A stretch of DNA of 16,298 nucleotides from assembly GCA_964515615.1 (NCBI GenBank), contig CAZEVI010000015.1:1-16298 (forward strand), written 5' to 3'. The translations under genes were made by a program, and so were the position numbers. Within the stretch, counting starts at the first letter, position 1. Each line of letters starts with the position of its first letter. Below the pieces are notes generated by a model. That model saw only the letters and a list, made by a program, of their open reading frames with translations, was not told where the DNA came from and did not search any database. The stretch comes from CAZEVI01 sp964515615. Lineage in GTDB: Bacteria > Patescibacteriota > UBA1384 > XYA2-FULL-43-10 > CAINNR01. Shown here in pieces: positions 12,711-16,298 of the stretch.

Positions 12711-13025
12711 ATGAATTTTCGGCTCAAAGTTGTCGGAAGTCAAGAAATGCCTTTGGCATTAAAGAAAATTTGCGACGAAATTAATAATTGCCATTATTTT
12801 CGGAGAGATCCAGAAAGCCCAAGGGTTCACAATCAAGGAAGACATCTTGAAATTTCCGCCAAGCTTGTCCAGATTCATGGCTCTGATGCGTCAATATTGG
12901 TAATTTCCTCCAATAAAGATTTGAATAAAACAATCAATGAGCTGCGGGGATTGGAAAGTATTCAAGGTCGTCATTGGGAAGTAGTTCCAATTATTCTTGA
13001 TCGAAATATCTCCGAATCTTGCTAA
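12711..13025 (+). CDS. Unrecognised small orphan protein
   Basis: I do not recognise this 104-residue protein (MNFRLKVVGSQEMPLALKKICDEINNCHYFRRDPESPRVHNQGRHLEIS...). It looks soluble and of mixed alpha/beta type, with no signal peptide, membrane segment or cysteine motif. Its expression signals are unusually strong: a good promoter, a long Shine-Dalgarno sequence AGGAGGTG (12698-12705) 5 bases before the ATG, and a terminator 18 bases after the stop. It is a one-gene unit divergent from rny. The first half (KICDEINNCHYF) and last third (KDLNKTINELRGLESIQGRHWEVVPIILD) have helix-forming patterns. No function should be assigned. Confidence 0.75.
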   Translation: MNFRLKVVGSQEMPLALKKICDEINNCHYFRRDPESPRVHNQGRHLEISAKLVQIHGSDASILVISSNKDLNKTINELRGLESIQGRHWEVVPIILDRNISESC

Positions 13026-13042
13026 ATTTTCCCAATAACTTT

Positions 13043-13067
13043 ATCCGGGCTTTGCGTCCGGATTTTT
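13043..13067 (+). terminator. Rho-independent terminator after the orphan gene at 12711
   Basis: ATCCGG (13043-13048) pairs with CCGGAT (13058-13063), with an inner GC/GC extension, and is followed by a short T-run. It directly precedes the promoter of the DUF362 gene. Confidence 0.75.
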
Positions 13068-13082
13068 AGATATTCAAATTTA

Positions 13083-13091
13083 TGCTAAAAT
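13083..13091 (+). promoter_or_regulatory. Extended -10 promoter of the DUF362 gene
   Basis: TGCTAAAAT lies within the 11-mer TATGCTAAAAT (13081-13091), identical to that of the AI-2E gene promoter. The -35 region overlaps the preceding terminator and is weak. The expected start of transcription is about 13098, which coincides with the ATA codon where family homology begins. Confidence 0.5.
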
Positions 13092-13097
13092 TGTTGC

Positions 13098-14114
13098 ATA
13101 GAAAAAGTATATTTTACAAAAAATAATTTGCAAAAATTAGCAGACAAAATTTTGCCGAAATTTTCCGGCAAAACCGGAATTAAAGTTCACTTCGGCGAGC
13201 CGGGAAATACCACTTTTTTAAATCCGAAAACCGCTGAAATTATTTATCACATAGCCAAAAAACAAGAAAGTAATACCTCCTTAATTGAGTGCAATGTTTT
13301 ATATAAAGGTCAGCGAGCGGGGACAAAAAGTCATTTGGAAGTTGCAAAAAAGCACGGTTTTAATTTTGCGCCAATTGATATTTGTGACACAAATGGTGAT
13401 TGGGTTGTACCGATTAATCTGAAATATTTTAAGGAGGCAAAACTCGGCAAAAACTTAAAAAAATATAAAAATTTGATCACGATTTCTCATTTTAAAGGGC
13501 ATGGAGCCAATGGTTTTGGTGGGGCGCTAAAAAATGTTGGAATGGGACTTGGGTCGCGAGCTGGGAAAATGGCGATGCACAAAGCGTTTGAACTTTATGT
13601 CAATGATAAAAAATGCATTGGCTGTGGAATTTGCGCCGAAAAATGTCCGGCAGAGGCGATAGGAGTCAACGGGGTTGCTAAAATTGATCTTGAAAAGTGT
13701 ATCGGTTGTGCTGCTTGCATCACCAATTGTGATCAAGAAGCTGTTGGCTTCGCTTGGGATTCACAATCATCGAAAGAACTTCAAGAGAAAATTGTCGAAT
13801 ATACTTTTGCAGTTTTGAAAAATCTGAAACCGGTAGCGTTTTTTAATGAGTTGAAAAATATTACCGCCAATTGTGATTGCTATGGAGTAAAAATGAAAAA
13901 AGAGGTTCCCGATATCGGTTTTTTGGCATCAACCGATCCAGTGGCAATTGACCAAGCGGGTTTTGATTTGGTCAATAAATTGGCTGGATTTGATCTATTT
14001 GAAAAATTGCATGGTATAGATTCTATCGTGCAATTAAAGTATGCCGAAAAACTCGGACTCGGTTCCCGAAAATACCAACTTATCAACATCGATCAACCAA
14101 TGTACACCTCGTAG
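13098..14114 (+). CDS. DUF362 protein with two 4Fe-4S clusters, non-standard start
   Basis: A DUF362-domain protein of unknown substrate with a ferredoxin insert. Counting from the TTG at 13128, it has IKVHFGEPGNTTFLNP (18-33), NVLYKGQRAGTKSHLEVAKKHGF (56-78), HFKGHGANGFGGALKNVGMGLGSRAGK (121-147), then CIGCGICAEKCP (Cys163, 166, 169, 173) and CIGCAACITNCD (Cys191, 194, 197, 201), each able to bind one 4Fe-4S cluster, and LASTDPVAIDQAG later. Family members begin with a KVYF-type strand before this point. In frame upstream is ATA GAA AAA GTA TAT TTT ACA (13098 onward), so the real N-terminus is probably at 13098, though ATA is not a normal start and the first canonical one is TTG 13128 without a ribosome-binding site. 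The last five residues (PMYTS) and the TAG lie inside the transposon-end palindrome. Confidence 0.85.
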   Translation: MEKVYFTKNNLQKLADKILPKFSGKTGIKVHFGEPGNTTFLNPKTAEIIYHIAKKQESNTSLIECNVLYKGQRAGTKSHLEVAKKHGFNFAPIDICDTNGDWVVPINLKYFKEAKLGKNLKKYKNLITISHFKGHGANGFGGALKNVGMGLGSRAGKMAMHKAFELYVNDKKCIGCGICAEKCPAEAIGVNGVAKIDLEKCIGCAACITNCDQEAVGFAWDSQSSKELQEKIVEYTFAVLKNLKPVAFFNELKNITANCDCYGVKMKKEVPDIGFLASTDPVAIDQAGFDLVNKLAGFDLFEKLHGIDSIVQLKYAEKLGLGSRKYQLINIDQPMYTS

Positions 14115-14123
14115 GTGTACATT
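14096..14123 (+). repeat. REP-like palindrome, left copy
   Basis: AATGTACACCT (14099-14109) and AGGTGTACATT (14113-14123) flank CGT. With the preceding ACC, the 28 bases are identical to 14815-14842. The centre CGT has the same orientation in both, so they are direct copies. This copy contains the stop codon of the DUF362 gene (14112-14114) and the first bases of the transposase stop codon (14122-14124). Confidence 0.92.
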
Positions 14124-14799
14124 AGCCGGTATAATCATCTATCATCAAACGTTTTATTTTTGACAGTACTAGTTGGTGTTGAATATTATCACCCACAAAT
14201 TTCTTGTATTCGTCAGCACTAAGATCGATAAGGTTGTGAAAAAAACAGATCTGGCTAGAGCCAGGCACTTCGCAATATTCTCCAAATGATGAAAATTTCC
14301 AATCTTTCGGGTTGTCAACCAAACCAGAGGAGACAGGGTTCAAATGAATATATCTTGTTAGATGTAGAATTTGATCGTTTTTACGAATTAAAACATTCTT
14401 GAACCTTCCGGACCATAAAGGCCCGATGCGTTTGTGTTTTAGATTGAAATATCGAGTGTAACTATTTAACACTTTAGAGAGATATTTTGAAATACCATCA
14501 TTTTGAATCTGTTTTAGTATTAAATGAAAATGTGTTGGCATCAGGCAGTAAGCTGCGATTTCCACTAATTTACTGTTACTTGCCAAGAGCTTAGACCAAA
14601 CCAATTGTTTGCCTTTGTCATCAAAGTCAGAATACCGAGAGTATTTGTAATCAAAATTACTAAACTGATAAAGCGTCAAAGCTTCCAGCATTCTAGCAAA
14701 TTCTCTAGAATTGTTAAAAATAACAAATTTTGAAATACTTCGAGAGAAAATATGATAGTATTCCCCATTTATTAATGAGTCTTCTCTAATCTGTGTCAT
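14122..14799 (-). CDS. REP-associated tyrosine transposase (Y1_Tnp, RAYT family)
   Basis: This HUH single-strand endonuclease relative has the RAYT signature: a REDSLINGEYYHIFSRSI opening, AAYCLMPTHFHLILK with the HUH pair His-Phe-His, then SKVLNSYTRYFNLKHKRIGPLWSGRFKNVLI with the candidate catalytic Tyr in NSYTRYFN, and HLTRYIHLNPVSSGLV. I start it at the ATG 14797-14799, giving 225 residues, because the longer frame from 14841 begins inside the palindrome and adds only 14 residues (MYTYEVYIGAGQKI) translated from the repeat. All catalytic motifs are intact. It reads in the same direction as the upstream YdjM-type gene and may be expressed by read-through. RAYTs are usually single-copy, domesticated-looking genes that mobilise short REP palindromes. 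Confidence 0.93.
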   Translation of the reverse strand: MTQIREDSLINGEYYHIFSRSISKFVIFNNSREFARMLEALTLYQFSNFDYKYSRYSDFDDKGKQLVWSKLLASNSKLVEIAAYCLMPTHFHLILKQIQNDGISKYLSKVLNSYTRYFNLKHKRIGPLWSGRFKNVLIRKNDQILHLTRYIHLNPVSSGLVDNPKDWKFSSFGEYCEVPGSSQICFFHNLIDLSADEYKKFVGDNIQHQLVLSKIKRLMIDDYTG

Positions 14800-14813
14800 G
14801 ATTTTTTGTCCTG

Positions 14814-14846
14814 CACCAATGTACACCTCGTAGGTGTACATTGGTG
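14814..14846 (+). repeat. REP-like palindrome, right copy (extended)
   Basis: The 28 bases shared with the left copy (14815-14842) lie inside a longer perfect stem here: CACCAATGTACACCT (14814-14828) and AGGTGTACATTGGTG (14832-14846) around CGT, so each arm is 15 bp. The right end is 1 base from the stop codon of the YdjM-type gene (14848-14850). The extra pairing makes the two ends non-equivalent. Confidence 0.92.
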
Positions 14847-14847
14847 G

Positions 14848-15417
14848 TTATTTTAGGAATAGGGATTTTATTTTTTGCCAGTATAAAACTACAAGAATTA
14901 TTAAGATAAGGTTAGCGGCTGGGAAAATTACCAAATTTTCAAACCACTTCCCGGTTTGAATTCGAATGCCATCAAACGGTTTTGGCGGAATACCAAACAT
15001 TCGTTTCCATGGCCAAAGAATTGGGATTCCTTCAATTGTGAAAGAGTCTGCAATAAGATGACTGGAGTAAGCGATTGAAGACGATATCATTACCGGCATA
15101 ATGGAAATTCCCCAATATTGTGGCATTGATTTTAATATCCAAAATAATATAAAAGAATATACTAAAATTCCGACCAAAGAATGTGAGATATTCCGATGCT
15201 TCAAAAGCGGATCAGTAATTTTTCCAACAGCATGACCCAAAGGCAAAGTGTGCCAAATATCGGCACTGGCATCGTCGGCATCGGGGATTAGTGAACCCAA
15301 ATAAGCCGCAGCGATTGCAAAAGCAAAAATCGCCGGCTGATATTCCGGCTTTGCCGTAGCCAAAAAATATCCACCACCGGTTAAAAGACCAATTGTTCTA
15401 TGAGTTTTCCCTGTCAT
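14848..15417 (-). CDS. YdjM-type membrane-bound metal-dependent hydrolase
   Basis: The 189-residue multi-pass membrane protein matches the YdjM family (PF04307), called membrane-bound metal-dependent hydrolases though no substrate is established. Seen are MTGKTHRTIG (His6), LGSLIPDADD with acidic residues around 45-49, a KHRNISHSLVG motif (about 73-83) and SHLIADSFTIEGIPILWPW (about 119-137), the His/Asp set expected to bind metal. Four or five membrane helices alternate with these motifs. Start ATG 15417 follows an extended -10 box, TGCTATAAT, by 11 bases, so the leader is about 5 bases with no room for a Shine-Dalgarno sequence. A LexA link, known for E. coli YdjM, is not supported by any visible operator. 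Confidence 0.9.
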   Translation of the reverse strand: MTGKTHRTIGLLTGGGYFLATAKPEYQPAIFAFAIAAAYLGSLIPDADDASADIWHTLPLGHAVGKITDPLLKHRNISHSLVGILVYSFILFWILKSMPQYWGISIMPVMISSSIAYSSHLIADSFTIEGIPILWPWKRMFGIPPKPFDGIRIQTGKWFENLVIFPAANLILIILVVLYWQKIKSLFLK

Positions 15418-15428
15418 AAGTTATAATA

Positions 15429-15437
15429 ATTATAGCA
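15429..15437 (-). promoter_or_regulatory. Extended -10 promoter of the YdjM-type gene
   Basis: On the minus strand TGCTATAAT lies 11 bases before the ATG at 15417, implying a leader of only about 5 bases. No good -35 box is visible. The TGC extension is shared with the AI-2E and DUF362 promoters. Confidence 0.6.
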
Positions 15438-15456
15438 GAATTTTTCATAGTAATGC

Positions 15457-15485
15457 TTGAAAAATTGTGCTAGATAGAATATAAT
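15457..15485 (+). promoter_or_regulatory. Promoter of tRNA-Glu
   Basis: TTGAAA (15457-15462) and TATAAT (15480-15485) are spaced by exactly 17 bases. The predicted start, about 15492, is 5 bases before the mature tRNA end. This is the strongest promoter match in the window. Confidence 0.85.
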
Positions 15486-15496
15486 CAAAAAGTTGT

Positions 15497-15573
15497 GGCC
15501 CGGTCGTCTAGTGGCCTAGGATACCTGGTTTTCATCCAGGAGATCATGGGTTCGACTCCCATCCGGGCTACCA
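15497..15573 (+). tRNA. tRNA-Glu (anticodon TTC)
   Basis: Acceptor GGCCCGG (15497-15503) pairs with CCGGGCT (15563-15569, one G-U), followed by A and encoded CCA (15571-15573). The D-arm is GTCT/GGAT, the anticodon stem CCTGG/CCAGG encloses TTTTCAT with anticodon TTC, and the T-arm ATGGG/CCCAT has the standard loop TTCGACT. Confidence 0.97.
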
Positions 15574-15709
15574 CACCATATCGTCCAATTATGTTTTAAG
15601 AGCTTGGACTATGCTGGGAGATTTTTATTGAAATTTCTAAATTCAGATAAATTTCAGTTTTCTGAGGTTGTTTGATAGAATATAGATAAATAATTAATTC
15701 AGGAGGAGT

Positions 15710-15874
15710 ATGTCAATCGTATCTGAATCAGAATTCAAGGGAAACCCGATGTTTGTAATTAAAAACAGTGAGGATGACCAATATCCTTTTCAATTCGGTG
15801 TTAAAAAAGCCAAGTTGGTTTTGGAAAATATTGAAGAGATTAAAAAATTTGTCGAAAAATACGACAAAGAATAA
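15710..15874 (+). CDS. Small conserved-looking hypothetical protein, 54 residues
   Basis: A short gene with a clear ribosome-binding site: AGGAGGAG (15701-15708) directly before ATG 15710, a tight spacing. The product MSIVSESEFKGNPMFVIKNS continues with DDQYPFQFGVKKAKLVLENIEEIKKFVEKYDKE. It has an N-terminal strand-like FKGNPMFVIK, a YPFQFGVKKA turn and an amphipathic C-terminal helix. It resembles, from memory, very small proteins of unknown function recurrent in CPR genomes. It has no membrane segment or metal motif. It follows tRNA-Glu by 136 bases, where TATAGA/TAGAAT boxes near 15676-15686 may form its own promoter. Confidence 0.75.
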   Translation: MSIVSESEFKGNPMFVIKNSEDDQYPFQFGVKKAKLVLENIEEIKKFVEKYDKE

Positions 15875-15939
15875 TTTTATCCATTTTGTACTAGTCATTA
15901 TCAGAGTAGTCTAATTTTGCTCCCATTTTCTTAATTATA

Positions 15940-15978
15940 TTTTGCAATTAATAACGAAGGTTATTGGATTGGGCAAAA
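15940..15978 (+). terminator. Possible terminator hairpin after the 54-residue gene
   Basis: AATAAC (15950-15955) pairs with GTTATT (15960-15965) around GAAG. Outer segments CAAT/ATTG and TTTTGC/GCAAAA extend it with small bulges, and TTTT follows. The stem is weak and the T-run short, so this is a tentative call. Confidence 0.4.
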
Positions 15979-15991
15979 TTTTAAAAAAATG

Positions 15992-16007
15992 CTAGGCAAT
16001 TGCCTAG
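15992..16007 (-). terminator. 16-bp palindrome acting as terminator of the 72-residue ORF
   Basis: CTAGGCAATTGCCTAG is a perfect 16-bp palindrome. On the minus strand it forms a 6-bp stem with an AATT loop, followed after CA by seven T, the form of a Rho-independent terminator. It is 17 bases past the stop codon of the minus-strand ORF. Confidence 0.7.
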
Positions 16008-16024
16008 TAGGGATAGTCAGTTAG

Positions 16025-16243
16025 CTAAATCGAATGAAATTGCCGAAAGTGCTCGGCGATTTTTGAAGGGTCAAGAACAACTTCTCTTGCACCCCATTTT
16101 TGAGTCAATTCTTCTGTCCATGCGTCATAAATTCCGCTAACCTTGAAAAGTCTATTCGCCAATCGGGTAAGAACAGATTGAGGCGGAATGTTTTCTTTAA
16201 CGATTTTGCAATTTTCATTAACCATTACAAAGTTACAATACAT
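16025..16243 (-). CDS. Unrecognised small protein, 72 residues
   Basis: I do not recognise this product (MYCNFVMVNENCKIVKENIP...DAWTEELTQKWGAREVVLDPSKIAEHFRQFHSI). It appears soluble, with Cys3 and Cys12 and a C-terminal amphipathic helix. Neither ATG 16243 nor the in-frame ATG at 16225 has a Shine-Dalgarno sequence, so the start is uncertain and could be leaderless. A terminator-shaped palindrome directly downstream supports a real transcript. Its upstream region runs to the edge of the window, so the promoter cannot be judged fully. Confidence 0.5.
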   Translation of the reverse strand: MYCNFVMVNENCKIVKENIPPQSVLTRLANRLFKVSGIYDAWTEELTQKWGAREVVLDPSKIAEHFRQFHSI

Positions 16244-16298
16244 TAGACTTGTTACGAAATAAATAATTTTAACAACAAACCTTAAATAAGCTGTCAGT

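Larger units (their letters stand above)
14096..14846. mobile_element. REP-associated tyrosine transposase element (REPtron-like)
   Basis: One Y1/HUH transposase gene lies between two direct copies of the same palindrome with almost no extra sequence. In IS200/IS605 and RAYT elements such hairpins are the single-stranded recognition sites of the transposase. There are no terminal inverted repeats or target duplication, as expected for that mechanism. The element fills the interval between the convergent DUF362 and YdjM-type genes, touching or abutting both stop codons. Confidence 0.85.

Noticed and set aside
14800..14841. ATG at 14841 as the transposase start
   Set aside because: The added 14 residues are a translation of the palindrome, and the RAYT-type sequence begins after the internal ATG.
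15415..15440. LexA operator for the YdjM-type gene
   Set aside because: No SOS-box-like palindrome is visible; only a -10 box is found, so the E. coli regulation is not carried over.

Overview
The window is AT-rich bacterial chromosome using the standard code (TAA, TAG and TGA all act as stops). Compact single-copy housekeeping genes, many short unassigned ORFs, several apparently leaderless genes and the protein mix (QueH, SmpB, RNase Y/YmdB, a GreA-C-like protein, a FtsX-type ABC exporter with its own two-component system) suggest a member of the Patescibacteria/CPR. This is inference from gene content and style; there is no rRNA or ribosomal protein to place it.

Layout. 1-2150: queH (+) converges on smpB and an AI-2E/PerM-type membrane protein (both -). 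2300-2956: adjacent tRNA-Pro(CGG) and tRNA-Arg(CCT), then a small GreA C-terminal-domain-like protein, probably one transcript. 2987-4177: tyrS (-), separated by palindromes from an orphan gene with its own promoter and terminator (4322-4745). 4821-4911: a tandem array of 7-bp units. 4919-9462: a five-gene minus-strand cluster, read in transcript order as OmpR-type response regulator, sensor kinase, single-pass His-rich DUF5666-like protein, FtsX/MacB-like permease and ABC ATPase. Two strong palindromes lie between its distal genes. 9463-9782: a gene-free stretch with the regulator's promoter, a second 7-bp-periodic region that folds into a long hairpin, and a bidirectional-looking terminator. 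9783-12547: HU-family protein, YmdB-like phosphoesterase and RNase Y (all -; rny is transcribed first). 12711-13025: a second orphan gene, divergent from rny. 13098-14114: a DUF362/4Fe-4S protein whose homology runs upstream of the first usable start codon. 14096-14846: a REP-associated tyrosine transposase between two direct copies of a palindrome. 14848-15417: a YdjM-type membrane protein (-). 15497-15573: tRNA-Glu(TTC). 15710-16243: two small unassigned genes.

Function. The clearest joint unit is the two-component system plus ABC exporter, which resembles envelope-stress or toxic-compound sensing and export modules. RNase Y and YmdB form the known RNA-turnover pair. The tRNA, tyrS, queH and smpB genes are translation functions. 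The most unusual items are the dispersed 7-bp-periodic arrays, the complete REP-transposase element that supplies the stop codon of its neighbour, the missing canonical start in the DUF362 gene, and a tRNA-Arg whose D-loop/T-loop contact bases are altered together.
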